Shown: positions 18,014 to 26,417, counted from the stretch's first letter. The stretch is DNA of 64,000 nt from Cellulosimicrobium sp. ES-005 (GCF_040448685.1 NZ_CP159290.1:2728001-2792000), one strand, 5' to 3'. A program made the numbers and translations. The notes: generated by a model not told the origin, from the letters alone.

Positions 18014-18423
18014 TCCTCGGCGACCTGCTCGACGCGCACGTCCTGGGCCCGGACGGCGAGGGCCTCGGCTTCCTCGTGGACGTCCGGCTCGCGCTCGACA
18101 CGCTGCCCGACGGCGGCCCGTCCGACGCCGGGGACGACCCCGACGACGCGCACCCGGAGGACCGTGCCCTGAGCGCGAGCGTCCGGCGACGCAGCCGGGT
18201 CGGGCGGGCGCGCGTCGTCGGGATCCTCGTGAGCCCGCGCACGGGCGGGTCGTTCCTCGGGTACGAACGCACGGGCGTCACCGCTCCGTGGCCGGTCCCG
18301 CAGCTCGTGCGTCGCCGGCACCGCGGGACGTTCCTCGTGCCGTGGGACGACGTCGCCGCCGTCGGGCAGGGCGAGGTCCGCCTCGCGCCGGGGTACCGGC
18401 AGGACGACGCCGCCCTGCCGTGA
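18010..18423 (+). CDS. PRC-barrel-like accessory protein of NRAMP operon (second)
   Basis: A 137-residue protein, GTG start overlapping the previous stop (GTGA) and preceded by GAGGAA. It begins ILGDLLDAHVLGPDGEGLGFLVDVRL, a PRC-barrel-like strand pair. An Asp/Pro-rich loop follows, then RVVGILVSPRTGGSFLGYERTGV and FLVPWDDVAAV, which repeat the barrel pattern. No catalytic motif. Together with the preceding gene it suggests a split or heteromeric barrel regulating the carrier. Confidence 0.6.
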   Translation: MILGDLLDAHVLGPDGEGLGFLVDVRLALDTLPDGGPSDAGDDPDDAHPEDRALSASVRRRSRVGRARVVGILVSPRTGGSFLGYERTGVTAPWPVPQLVRRRHRGTFLVPWDDVAAVGQGEVRLAPGYRQDDAALP

Positions 18424-18630
18424 CGTCGGGCGCGACGGCCGGCCCGAGAGGCACTCCCGGTCGGGAGAGGCACCTCCGCGTGCGGCGCCCGCCCGGGGCG
18501 CAGCGCTCGGCGCGTTGCGAGCGGGCCGGGGCCCCGTGACGCTGGACGGGACGGTGAAGCCACCCGCCGTCAGCCGTCCGGGCGGAGGCACGAGGACACC
18601 GTCGCCCTGCCCGGCGACACGGGAGGACCC

Positions 18631-19236
18631 ATGAAGGCGCTGTTCGTGAGCTGCACGCTCAAGAAGTCCCCGGAGCCGTCCAACACCGAGGCGCTCGGGC
18701 GGGTGGTCGCCGAGGCGCTGCAGAACCGCGGCGTCGAGGTCGAGCACGTGCGGCTCGTCGACCTCGACGTCCTGCCGGGCGTCGTCACCGACGCCGGTGC
18801 GGGCGACGACTGGCCGCGCGTGCACGAGCGGCTGCTGGCGTCGCAGATCCTCGTCGTCCTCACGCCCACGTGGCTGGGCCGCCCGTCGTCGGTCGCCCAG
18901 CGCATGCTCGAGCGCATGGACGCGATGCTCTCCGAGGACGGGCCCGACGGCGCGCCGGTCGCCTACAACCGGGTGGCGGGCGTGGTGGTGACGGGCAACG
19001 AGGACGGCGCGCACCACGTCATCTCGGAGGTCAGCGGCGCGCTCGCCGACATCGGCTACACGATCCCCGGCCAGGCCTGGACCTACTGGAACCAGGGTCC
19101 CGGCCCGGGCCCGGACTACGTGCAGACCGGCCACGGCCACGAGTGGGCGCGAGAGACGGGCCGCCTCATGGCGCACAACCTGCACGCGGTCGCGACGGCG
19201 CTCCAGGAGCACCCCGTCCCCGCCCCGGGGTCGTGA
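18631..19236 (+). CDS. Flavodoxin-like NAD(P)H:FMN oxidoreductase
   Basis: A 201-residue flavodoxin-fold protein. The N-terminus KALFVSCTLKKSPEPSNTEAL has the phosphate-binding loop of the FMN reductase group. VVLTPTWLGRPSSVAQRMLERMD is the conserved second FMN-contact segment, and AGVVVTGNEDGAHHV the third. Family members reduce quinones, azo dyes or nitro compounds with NAD(P)H. It is monocistronic, with ATG 18631 after GGGAGGACC. The 207-base gap upstream contains only a small dyad (CTCCCGGTCGGGAG, 18454-18467). Confidence 0.85.
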   Translation: MKALFVSCTLKKSPEPSNTEALGRVVAEALQNRGVEVEHVRLVDLDVLPGVVTDAGAGDDWPRVHERLLASQILVVLTPTWLGRPSSVAQRMLERMDAMLSEDGPDGAPVAYNRVAGVVVTGNEDGAHHVISEVSGALADIGYTIPGQAWTYWNQGPGPGPDYVQTGHGHEWARETGRLMAHNLHAVATALQEHPVPAPGS

Positions 19237-19308
19237 TCGCCCGGCCTACGACTCCGCGATGCGCTTGATCGCCGCGAGCCGGCGGTGCGTCGCATCGATC
19301 ACGCCCGC

Positions 19309-19686
19309 TCACGCACCCCCGGCCGCGATCCCCGCCACCGCGGCCGCGAGGCACACGGCGAGCATCCCGAGCGCGTGCAGCAGCGCGACGGCACCGCGGC
19401 CCGCGAGCAGCAGGCGCGCGCCCTCGACCGACGCCGTCGAGAACGTCGAGTAGCCGCCCAGGAAGCCGACCCCGAGCACCGCCGCGACGTCGCCGTGGCC
19501 CGGGTGCGTCACGCCCCAGCCCGTGAGCAGCCCCAGCAGGAAGCACGCGCTGACGTTCACGACGACCGTGCCGAGCGGCGTCGACCACCGGTTGTGCCGG
19601 GCCACGAGCGTGTCCAGCAGGAACCGCGACGCCGCGCCGAGCCCGCCGGCGAGGGCGACGAGCACCAGCTCGGGGACGCCCGTCAC
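19309..19686 (-). CDS. crcB: Fluoride channel CrcB/Fluc, subunit 2
   Basis: A 125-residue, four-helix fluoride exporter subunit. Family motifs are present: LAGGLGAASRFLLDT in helix 1, GTVVVNVSACFLLGLLTG in helix 2, and GFLGGYSTFSTASVEG in helix 3, which includes the Phe/Ser track residues. The GTG start overlaps the stop of the preceding crcB by four bases. Two adjacent crcB genes usually make an antiparallel heterodimer, in contrast to single dual-topology forms. It is the last gene of the operon under the fluoride riboswitch. Confidence 0.93.
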   Translation of the reverse strand: MTGVPELVLVALAGGLGAASRFLLDTLVARHNRWSTPLGTVVVNVSACFLLGLLTGWGVTHPGHGDVAAVLGVGFLGGYSTFSTASVEGARLLLAGRGAVALLHALGMLAVCLAAAVAGIAAGGA

Positions 19687-20120
19687 CGCGCCCCACCGCC
19701 CCGGGCGACCAGCCGCCGTCGGGCCACGGCGGCGAGCGCGATCCCGCCTGCCGCGGCCGCGACGCCGAGCGCGACGCTCCCCAGCGCGTACGCCGCGCCG
19801 AGCGCGGCGTGCCCCCCGCTCGCCAGCCGCTCGACCTCGACGGCGAACGTCGAGTACGTCGTGAACCCGCCGAGCACGCCGGTCCCGCAGCCGAGCCGCA
19901 CGCCCCGCCGCCACCCGGCGTCCGGTCCCGAGCGGAGCAGCGTCTCGAGCAGCGCGCCGAGCACGAACGACCCGGCGAGGTTGATCCAGAACGTCGTCCA
20001 CGGCCACGACCCGGGCGCCGGGGCGAACGCCTGCTCGAGGAGCGCGCGCGCCGTCGTGCCGACCGCTCCCCCGGCCGCGACGAGGCCCGCGAGCGCGAGG
20101 AGCGGCGTCCGTCGTCTCAC
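19683..20120 (-). CDS. crcB: Fluoride channel CrcB/Fluc, subunit 1
   Basis: A 145-residue subunit with the same four-helix pattern: GLVAAGGAVGTTARALLEQ, WTTFWINLAGSFVLGALLET, and GTGVLGGFTTYSTFAVEVE. GTG 20120 overlaps the universal stress protein stop (GTGA), and its own stop overlaps the second crcB. The two CrcB sequences are clearly diverged, consistent with opposite-topology partners of one heterodimeric F- channel. Confidence 0.93.
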   Translation of the reverse strand: MRRRTPLLALAGLVAAGGAVGTTARALLEQAFAPAPGSWPWTTFWINLAGSFVLGALLETLLRSGPDAGWRRGVRLGCGTGVLGGFTTYSTFAVEVERLASGGHAALGAAYALGSVALGVAAAAGGIALAAVARRRLVARGGGAR

Positions 20121-20665
20121 TTCTCCCACGGCGTGCGGAGCTCCTTCCAGTCCACGACCGCGAGCGGGACCGTGAGCACCGGCCGGTGCTGGTGGTGGGC
20201 GAGGTGCGCGGCGACGGACCCCTCGACGAGCTCGCGCAGGTGGGCGGTCGACCCGGGCGCGCGCGTCCCGACGACGATCACCGCGGCGTCGACCGCCCGC
20301 GCGAGGTGCGTCAGCGCGCGGTCGGGGCGACCCGCGAGGTAGCGCAGCTCCCACGCCACGCCCGTGCCCCGCAGCGCTTCCTCGGCCTCGGCCCGCAGCC
20401 GGGCCTCGACCTCCTGCCAGGAGTCGTCGGCGGAGTCCGGGTCGAGCGGCGCGTGCGTCACCGAGCCGTCGGGGTGCTCCGCGACCACGTGGCGCGAGGT
20501 GTCGGCGTACCCGGCGACCACGCGGGACCCGGCGGCGTCCGCCCAGGCCGCGGCCGTGCGGACCACGAGCGGGTCCCCGCCGGGGGCCACACCGACGACG
20601 ACGGGGTGTCCTGCGAACGGGACCATGCGGTCGAGCGCGGGCTGGGGCACGGGTCTGGCTCTCAT
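20117..20665 (-). CDS. Universal stress protein, first gene of fluoride operon
   Basis: A 182-residue UspA-fold protein. The ATP-binding signature is intact near the C-terminus: VVGTRAPG, then nine residues to GSVAAHL, and PVLTVPL. The N-terminal strand HPVVVGVAPGGDPLVV fits the domain. It is the first gene behind the fluoride riboswitch and overlaps crcB, so it is probably fluoride-induced. A role in fluoride stress (energy or phosphoryl metabolism is the usual target of fluoride) is inferred from position only. AAGAGG lies seven bases before the ATG. Confidence 0.88.
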   Translation of the reverse strand: MRARPVPQPALDRMVPFAGHPVVVGVAPGGDPLVVRTAAAWADAAGSRVVAGYADTSRHVVAEHPDGSVTHAPLDPDSADDSWQEVEARLRAEAEEALRGTGVAWELRYLAGRPDRALTHLARAVDAAVIVVGTRAPGSTAHLRELVEGSVAAHLAHHQHRPVLTVPLAVVDWKELRTPWEK

Positions 20666-20679
20666 GCGGACCTCTTCCC

Positions 20680-20699
20680 GCGGGCAGCACCCTGCCCGC
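20680..20699 (-). terminator. Expression-platform hairpin of the fluoride riboswitch
   Basis: GCGGGCAG (one arm, 20680-20687 on the plus strand) pairs perfectly with CTGCCCGC (20692-20699) around four bases. It lies between the aptamer and the universal stress protein start, ending about 9 bases before the AAGAGG site. It may be a conditional terminator or a translation-blocking stem. Confidence 0.55.
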
Positions 20700-20712
20700 C
20701 GACGTGCGACGA

Positions 20713-20776
20713 GGCAGGAACCATCAGCCCTGGCGGCGGTTCGGGCGGCTACGCCCCGGCGGGATCCATCACCGCC
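20713..20776 (-). ncRNA. Fluoride riboswitch (crcB motif)
   Basis: On the minus strand the leader reads GGCGGTGATGGATCCCGCC, then a 15-base insert able to fold (GGGCG/CGCCC), then GAACCGCC, and finally GGGCTGATGGTTCCTGCC. These match the conserved blocks of the crcB/fluoride aptamer: the GGnGATGG start, the AACCGCC core and the GCTGATG segment. The GGCGG/CCGCC stem and the long-range GGATC/GTTCC pairing (one mismatch) are visible; the third stem looks short. The downstream genes include two crcB fluoride channels, the classic regulon. Fluoride binding should permit expression. Confidence 0.87.
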
Positions 20777-20806
20777 CCCAGGGTAACCAGCCCGGCCGCC
20801 GAGCGC

Positions 20807-22102
20807 TCAGCCGGCCTTGGTGTCCAGCCACTTCTTCTCGCCGAACGACTTGGCGAGCTCGTGGTCCGTGATGACGAACCCGACGGCCTGCGCCACGGGC
20901 AGGATCTGGTCGCGCTCCAGCCCGTCGTCGATGCCGAGCCGGTACATCATGACGACGGTCCCGGTGTTGAACATGACCCCGGGCGAGTCCCCGTCGTCGA
21001 GCAGCGCGTACGTGCCCTGGAACCCCGGCTGCGGCACCGCGGCGGCGAGGGTCGGGTGCGCAGGTCCCGAGGTGTCGGCGAGGGGGTCGCCCTCCGGCGC
21101 GGCGTTGAAGGCCGCGGCGATGCGCTCGGCCTCCTCCTCCGACCCGACGTCCACCAGGACCAGGTCGAGCGCGAGGGTCGGGCCGTCGTCCGACACGACG
21201 CGGGCCTCGAACCCGGCCTGGCACGAGCCCGCGATCGCCTCGATGGCGGGGATCGCGGGCAGGTCGTCGCACGCGAAGTCCCGCCGCGCCACGAGCGCGA
21301 TGCGGTCCTCGTTGACGAGGTAGTCGTTGTCGGAGAAGTAGTCCCACGACATCGGCGCGAGCGCCGGGCCCGACTCCGGGTCCATCTCCGCGCCCGCGCG
21401 GTACTGCTGCTCGAGCCACGGCTCGTCGTCCGTGACGTCGGTGTCCACCGGCTCCTCGGTGGCCTCCGGCTCGTCGGTCTCCTCCGGCTCCGCCGGGGCC
21501 TCCGTCGCGGGCGCCTGCTCGGCGGTCGTCGGTTCCGGGGCGGGCGACGCGTCGTCGCGCACCGCGAGCCACACGCCGAGGCCGCCCGCGACGAGCACGA
21601 ACGCGCCCACGCCCGCGAGGACGGGCACGAGCCACTTCCGCGAGCCGCGACCGGGCGGCGTCGTGTACGGGGAGAAGCCGTAGGGGTCCGACGGCGGGGC
21701 GGGCGGGCCCGGCACGACCGTCGCGTCGTCCGGCGCGCCGTAGGCGTGGCCCGACGGGCCCGGGTACGGGGTCGTCGGGGCGCCGTACGGGGCCGTCGAG
21801 GTGCCGTACGGAGCGCCGGGCGGCGGCGCGTACCCGGGCGCGGTTCCCGCGGGCGGCCAGGTCGCCCCCGTGTCCGCGGGCGGGAGCGTCGCGTGGGGGT
21901 CGCCGGGCCCGCCCGGCGCGCGGCGTCCTCCCGTGCCGTAGGGGTCGGTGTCGTAGGGCGCCTGGGCGTGGGGGTACCCGTAGCCGGGCGCGGACGGCCC
22001 CGGTCCGGCCGAGCCCGTCCCGCCGTCGTCCCCGTACCGTCGCGGCGGCCGCATGACGGTGTGGTCGTCGACCGGGTGGTTCGGGTCGGTGGGGTGGGAC
22101 AT
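20807..22102 (-). CDS. Membrane-anchored hypothetical protein with Pro/Gly/Tyr-rich N-terminus
   Basis: A 431-residue protein begun at ATG 22102 after GAGAGGA. Residues 1-165 are a disordered cytoplasmic tail rich in Pro, Gly and Tyr (repeats such as APYGTSTAPYGAPTTPY). One transmembrane helix follows (WLVPVLAGVGAFVLVAGGL, about 168-190). An acidic Thr/Glu/Pro linker then leads to an extracellular domain of about 190 residues with two likely disulfide Cys (RRDFACDDLP, IAGSCQAGFEARVV). The overall plan resembles actinobacterial DUF4190 or PASTA-less sensor-like proteins, but I do not recognise the ectodomain. Confidence 0.75.
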   Translation of the reverse strand: MSHPTDPNHPVDDHTVMRPPRRYGDDGGTGSAGPGPSAPGYGYPHAQAPYDTDPYGTGGRRAPGGPGDPHATLPPADTGATWPPAGTAPGYAPPPGAPYGTSTAPYGAPTTPYPGPSGHAYGAPDDATVVPGPPAPPSDPYGFSPYTTPPGRGSRKWLVPVLAGVGAFVLVAGGLGVWLAVRDDASPAPEPTTAEQAPATEAPAEPEETDEPEATEEPVDTDVTDDEPWLEQQYRAGAEMDPESGPALAPMSWDYFSDNDYLVNEDRIALVARRDFACDDLPAIPAIEAIAGSCQAGFEARVVSDDGPTLALDLVLVDVGSEEEAERIAAAFNAAPEGDPLADTSGPAHPTLAAAVPQPGFQGTYALLDDGDSPGVMFNTGTVVMMYRLGIDDGLERDQILPVAQAVGFVITDHELAKSFGEKKWLDTKAG

Positions 22103-22236
22103 CGGACGGGTCCTCTCGTCGCAGGCGGCTCGTGCAGGGTAGCGGAGTCGCTCGCGCGGGCGTACCAGCCCCCGCGGCCCACGACGCACGGGTGCCACCC
22201 CTGGCAAGAGGACCGTCGGGGCGCCAGGATCGGTCC

Positions 22237-23127
22237 ATGAGGAGACGACTGTGCGTGACGCTCGCCACGATCTGTGCCCTGGCGCTCGGCCTGGGCACCG
22301 CGACGGCGCTCGGGCAGGACGTCGGCGCGGCGAGCGGAAGCACGGTCACCACCGCCGCGGGGGTCACTGCCACGCCGGCCGGGGGGTACGTCTTCCGACC
22401 CGGCGACCCCATGATCTTCAGCAACGGCGGGACGGCGTCCGGGGGCTACGAGGGTGCCTGCACCGGCGGTTACGCCGTCGCCGGTGACAGCGGGACCTTC
22501 CTCCTCGGCCCGCGAGCCTGCTCGGTGATCTTCTCGTCCGTGCGAGGCAGCGACCGCCTCTACGGGTGGACGTTCTCCCAGAACTACCCCGACGGGAACG
22601 CTCTCGTGCGCGAGGTCCCGGGGGACGACGCGTACCAGATCGTCCGCGACCCGCTCACGGGGAGGACGCCGGGCGACGGCCGCGTCGTGGGATGGACCGC
22701 GTCCGCGGCGCAGACGCGGGGGATGCTCGTGGGCAAGATGGGGATCGGGACCGGCTGGACCGAGGGCCGGATCACCGGGGCGGTCATGTTCCGCGGGATG
22801 ACGCTGCTCTGCACGGACATGCGCACCGACCTCGGCGACGCGGGCGCCCCGGTCTGGCGCTCGGACGCCACCGGCCTGCGCGCGCTCGGCACGATCCAGG
22901 CGTACGACCCGAGCACCCGGACCGGGTGCTACCGGCCCATCCAGGAGACCCTGGCGATCTACGGCGCGCACCTCCCCGCGTTCGGGCCGTCGCAGGGCCG
23001 CCCCGGCTTCGGCACCCTCGCGCCGGGGATGCCGTGGCTCGGCGGCGGCGACGCCTTGGCGGTACCCGTGAAGAACATCCCGGTCGGCACGGACTGGCGG
23101 GCGCCCGTCGCCCCGCTCGGCTCCTGA
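22237..23127 (+). CDS. Secreted trypsin-fold protein with degenerate active site
   Basis: A 296-residue exported protein; residues 1-26 form a signal peptide ending ATALG. The body has the landmarks of an actinobacterial chymotrypsin-fold protease: a Cys pair (C75 and C95), a Cys at 192 before DMRTDLGDAGAPVWR (199-208), and a late Cys231. The expected GDSGGP is GDAGAP, so the catalytic Ser is Ala202. The segment expected to hold the catalytic His (AAHC) is GPRAC (91-95). It is therefore probably a non-catalytic binding or structural relative of S1 proteases. The rest of the fold is inferred from these markers. Confidence 0.7.
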   Translation: MRRRLCVTLATICALALGLGTATALGQDVGAASGSTVTTAAGVTATPAGGYVFRPGDPMIFSNGGTASGGYEGACTGGYAVAGDSGTFLLGPRACSVIFSSVRGSDRLYGWTFSQNYPDGNALVREVPGDDAYQIVRDPLTGRTPGDGRVVGWTASAAQTRGMLVGKMGIGTGWTEGRITGAVMFRGMTLLCTDMRTDLGDAGAPVWRSDATGLRALGTIQAYDPSTRTGCYRPIQETLAIYGAHLPAFGPSQGRPGFGTLAPGMPWLGGGDALAVPVKNIPVGTDWRAPVAPLGS

Positions 23128-23325
23128 CACCGGCCACCCCGCCGCGGCGGGTCGTCCGTGCGACGGACGGCGTGTGACCTGCGCGACGGGTGATCTCCTC
23201 CCCAGGGTGGACACGCCCGCGGGGCGGGCAGCGTACGCTGCGGGTGGGTCACCGGACGACGGACAGGGGGAACTACCGCTCGACCGACGAGAGACCGGAC
23301 CGCCGTCCGACCCGCACCAGCGCTC

Positions 23326-23763
23326 ATGAACACACTCACCTGGACTGCCGAAGACGACGCGACGTGGCGCGCCCGCAGCGCGTCGCGCGAGTACGTGATC
23401 CGGCGCGACGAGACCGACGGCTGGACGCTCGACGGGCCGGAGCGCACCTGGGTCGCGCTGCCGAACCTCGAGGTCGCCAAGGAGGTCGCCGCGCTCGCCG
23501 ACGAGGTGCACCACGACGACGACAGCATGACCCGCTACCGCGTGGTCACCGCCACCGGCGCGCGCCGCGGCGAACCGTTCGGCGCCGACAGCGACGAGGA
23601 CGCGATCGACGTGCTCCGCGCTCGCCGCCGCGCGGGCAACCTGCCGCTCGCGCCGTTCCGGCTCGAGACGAGCGACGGGCGGCTCGTCGGGTCGTGGCAG
23701 AAGGCGACCGAGATCCCCGCCCGGCCGGCCACGTCGCACGACGGGACCGTCGGCCCCGTCTGA
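23326..23763 (+). CDS. Hypothetical cytoplasmic protein
   Basis: A 145-residue soluble protein of unknown function. It begins MNTLTWTAEDDATWRARSAS and has alternating strand-helix segments (EYVIRRDETDGWTLDG, VAALADEVHHDDDSM, RYRVVTATGARRGEPFG) without known motifs. Normal codon use for the genome. It stands alone between the trypsin-fold gene and the GntR gene. Confidence 0.65.
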   Translation: MNTLTWTAEDDATWRARSASREYVIRRDETDGWTLDGPERTWVALPNLEVAKEVAALADEVHHDDDSMTRYRVVTATGARRGEPFGADSDEDAIDVLRARRRAGNLPLAPFRLETSDGRLVGSWQKATEIPARPATSHDGTVGPV

Positions 23764-23800
23764 GCCCCGGGCCGAGCCCACGGTCCCGTCGACGGGCCCG

Positions 23801-24457
23801 TCAGCCCCCCGAGCGCAGGGCCGCGACGTGCGCAGCGCGCTCGCGCCGGCTGCTGTCGACGTGCGCCTCCGCCAGCGCCGCCGCCCGCTCGCCGTCCCGC
23901 GCCGCGACCGCCTCGAACAGCTCCGCGTGCTCCTCGGTCACGTGCGCGAGGTCGTCGTGCTGCGACAACGCCCACCGCACGCGGCTGCGGATGCCCTGCA
24001 TCATGTCCCGCAGGAGCCGGTTGTCCGCGAGCTCGGTCACGATCTCGTGGAAGTCCGCCGCGGACCGGCGCGACCCGATGCTGTCGGCGGTGCGCGCGCC
24101 CTCCTGCTCTCGCGCGAGGGCGCGTCGGAGCCGGTCCAGGCCCTCCGCGCCGTGCCGCTCGGCGGCGAGACGGAACGCCAGCGGTTCCAGGACCTCGCGC
24201 ACCTCGTCGAGGTCGGCGAGGTCCGCGTCGGAGAACTCCCGGACGACGGCCCACGTGTGCGGCCGCAGCACGACGAGCCCCTCCCCCTCGAGCGCCTTGA
24301 GCGCGTCGCGCACGGGGATGCGGCTCACGCCGAAGTCGGCCGCCAGGTCCCGCTCGACCAGCCGGGACCCCGGGCGTCGCACCCCGTCCAGGATCTCGTC
24401 GCGCAGCGTCGCCGCGACCCGGGCGGACTCCAGCACTCGCTCCTCGGCTCCGGACAC
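23801..24457 (-). CDS. GntR-family regulator, FadR/FCD type
   Basis: A 218-residue regulator. The winged HTH covers about 8-75 (LRDEILDGVRRPGSRLVERDLAADFGVSRIPVRDALKALEGEGLV in the GntR order). The FCD ligand domain covers about 90-210, with Asp and His metal-ligand candidates in DEVREVLE, DFHEIVTELADN and EEHAELFEAV. GTG 24457 is chosen because the upstream frame is an antisense shadow. It is divergent from the secreted DUF1080 protein, its likely target. The ligand is probably an acidic metabolite, as is typical of FCD proteins. Confidence 0.87.
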   Translation of the reverse strand: MSGAEERVLESARVAATLRDEILDGVRRPGSRLVERDLAADFGVSRIPVRDALKALEGEGLVVLRPHTWAVVREFSDADLADLDEVREVLEPLAFRLAAERHGAEGLDRLRRALAREQEGARTADSIGSRRSAADFHEIVTELADNRLLRDMMQGIRSRVRWALSQHDDLAHVTEEHAELFEAVAARDGERAAALAEAHVDSSRRERAAHVAALRSGG

Positions 24458-24601
24458 CGGTCGATTCTCCCACCGCGCCCGACGCGCGCACGCGGGTGCG
24501 CACGGGGCGCGGCCCCGGGTGCGCGCTCGCTCCCCGTGCCGTGGAGAGCGCCCGGCATCCGTGCGAGGGTGGAGGGACACGCGTCGAACGAGGGAGTTCC
24601 G

Positions 24602-25720
24602 ATGTCGAGCACCACCCGTCCCCCCGTCCTCCGTCGGGCGCACCGCGTCCGCCTCGCCGGGGCGGCCGCGCTCGCCGTCGGGGTCGCGCTCGCGGCGCCG
24701 GCCGCGGCGGTCGTGCCCGCGGCCCAGAGGACCACGGCGCAGGAGACCACGACGGCCGTGGCCGCGGCGCCCGACGACGGGTACGACGTGATCTTCGACG
24801 GCACCGCCGAGTCGTTCGCGGCCTGGGAGTACGCGGGCGACGGCGGGTTCGACCTGCTCGACGACGGCACGATCCGCTCCCGGGCGGGCGCGGGCGGCGG
24901 GTTCGGGACGCTCTGGTACCCGGTGCGGCAGTACGGCGACTTCTCGCTCGTCGTGCAGTTCCGCGACGACGCGCCCGACGACGCGCGCGCCAACAGCGGC
25001 GTCCAGGTCCGGTTCCCGGACCTCTCCGGGCCGGTCGAGGGGTGCCCGACGACGTTCAACGGCAACGAGACCGGCAACCTCTCCTGGATCGCCGTGAACT
25101 GCGGCCACGAGATCCAGGTGAACGACTCGCCCGAGGGAGGGTCGAACGACCCGCGCAAGACGGGCTCGGTCTACGGGTTCGCCGACATCGGGCTCGACCG
25201 CGCCCGACCCACCGCGAAGGGCACGTGGAACGAGCTGGAGGTGCGCGTCGTCGGGCAGCACTACACGGTGATCCGCGACGGGGTCGTCATCAACGAGTAC
25301 GAGAACCTGCCCGGCGTCCCGTTCCCCGACCGCCCGCTCGACCCGGACTCGAGCAGCCGGGGCCTCGTCGGGTACGTCGGCCTGCAGGCGCACGGGTCCG
25401 CGCCCGACGTCGTCGCCTACCGCGACGTGCGCGTCCGCGAGCTCCCGCCCGTCCACGTCGAGGTGGACGCGCGGTGCCTGGCCGGGACGGCGCACGTCGC
25501 CGTGCGAGCGCTGAACGTCGGGGAGGACGGCGTGGACCTCACCCTCGGCGCAGCCGCGGGCGAGCGCTCGTTCGCCGACGTCCGGCCTGGCCGCAACGCT
25601 TACCAGGCGTTCAGCACGCGGGCCGCGTCGGTCGAGGCGGGCACGGCCACGCTGACGGTGGCGACCGACGACGGCCCGGTCGTCGTCGAGACGCCGTACG
25701 CCGGGGTCGACTGCGGCTGA
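24602..25720 (+). CDS. Secreted DUF1080 (3-keto-disaccharide hydrolase-like) protein
   Basis: A 372-residue exported protein, ATG after GAGGGAG. The signal peptide ends near residue 38 (AAPAAAVVPA). Residues about 58-280 form a DUF1080 domain, a concanavalin-like fold: YDVIFDGTAESFAAWEYAGDG, GGFGTLWYPVRQYGDFSLVVQFR, NSGVQVRFP, GHEIQVNDSP, TWNELEVRVVGQHYTVIRDG. Relatives include 3-keto-glucoside or 3-keto-disaccharide hydrolases and putative glycan-binding proteins. The C-terminal 85 residues (DARCLAGTAHVAVRA to YAGVDCG) match the end modules of the GH92 and GH144-like proteins. Divergent from the GntR regulator. Confidence 0.82.
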   Translation: MSSTTRPPVLRRAHRVRLAGAAALAVGVALAAPAAAVVPAAQRTTAQETTTAVAAAPDDGYDVIFDGTAESFAAWEYAGDGGFDLLDDGTIRSRAGAGGGFGTLWYPVRQYGDFSLVVQFRDDAPDDARANSGVQVRFPDLSGPVEGCPTTFNGNETGNLSWIAVNCGHEIQVNDSPEGGSNDPRKTGSVYGFADIGLDRARPTAKGTWNELEVRVVGQHYTVIRDGVVINEYENLPGVPFPDRPLDPDSSSRGLVGYVGLQAHGSAPDVVAYRDVRVRELPPVHVEVDARCLAGTAHVAVRALNVGEDGVDLTLGAAAGERSFADVRPGRNAYQAFSTRAASVEAGTATLTVATDDGPVVVETPYAGVDCG

Positions 25721-25735
25721 GCAGGGCGGGCGGCG

Positions 25736-26308
25736 TCAGAAGTACTGGCTGGCCGCCTGGTAGCCGCTGATCGCGCCCAGGATGAAGCCCACCGCGGTGC
25801 ACGCGATCGCGACCCCGAGCGCGATCTTCGCCGTCTTCTCGTTCCGGCGGACCGCGATCGCCGAGAAGACGATCGCGAGCACGCCGAACACGATCGGCAG
25901 GAAGAACACCGCGATCGGGCTGAACACGTACGCGAGGATCGTGCGCCACGTCATCGGCTGCGGGCCGGCGGGCGCGTACGCGCCGTAGCCGGGCTGGCCG
26001 TAGGGCGCGCCGTACGGCTGCTGACCCTGCGGCGGGTACGGCGCCCCGTAGGGCTGCTGGCCCTGCGGCGGGTACGGCGCCACGGGAGGAGCCTGCGGCG
26101 CCATCTGCCCGTAGGCCGGCTGGTGCTGCTCGGGCGGCGCGGGCTGTCCGTACGCGGGCTGGCCCTGGCCGTACGGCGCCGGCGCCCCGTAGGGACCGGG
26201 AGCGGCCGGCTGCCCGTAGGCGGGCTGGCCCTGCCCGTACGGCCCGGGGGCCTGCGGGGGCTGCTGGGCGTCGCCGCCCGGGTGCTGCTGGTACGGAGGC
26301 TGGCTCAC
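25736..26308 (-). CDS. DUF4190-like membrane protein with Gln/Pro/Tyr repeats
   Basis: A 190-residue protein, GTG 26308 after AAGGAA. Residues 1-120 are repeats of PAYGQPA and PYPPQGQQPYGA type, encoded by visible DNA repeats at about 26000-26240. Two hydrophobic helices follow (ILAYVFSPIAVFFLPIVFGVLAIVFSAI and KIALGVAIACTAVGFILGAISGY), matching small DUF4190-type actinobacterial membrane proteins. Role unknown, possibly a membrane scaffold. It converges on the DUF1080 gene with 15 bases between. Confidence 0.75.
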   Translation of the reverse strand: MSQPPYQQHPGGDAQQPPQAPGPYGQGQPAYGQPAAPGPYGAPAPYGQGQPAYGQPAPPEQHQPAYGQMAPQAPPVAPYPPQGQQPYGAPYPPQGQQPYGAPYGQPGYGAYAPAGPQPMTWRTILAYVFSPIAVFFLPIVFGVLAIVFSAIAVRRNEKTAKIALGVAIACTAVGFILGAISGYQAASQYF

Positions 26309-26417
26309 GGCGTGTTCCTTCGTCGCGGGTGACGCCGTCCCGACGGCGGCGTGGTCCGAAGGCTAGCGCCTCCGGCCCCCGCGCGGGGAACGGCTCGGGA
26401 CGGCGAGATCTCGCGGC

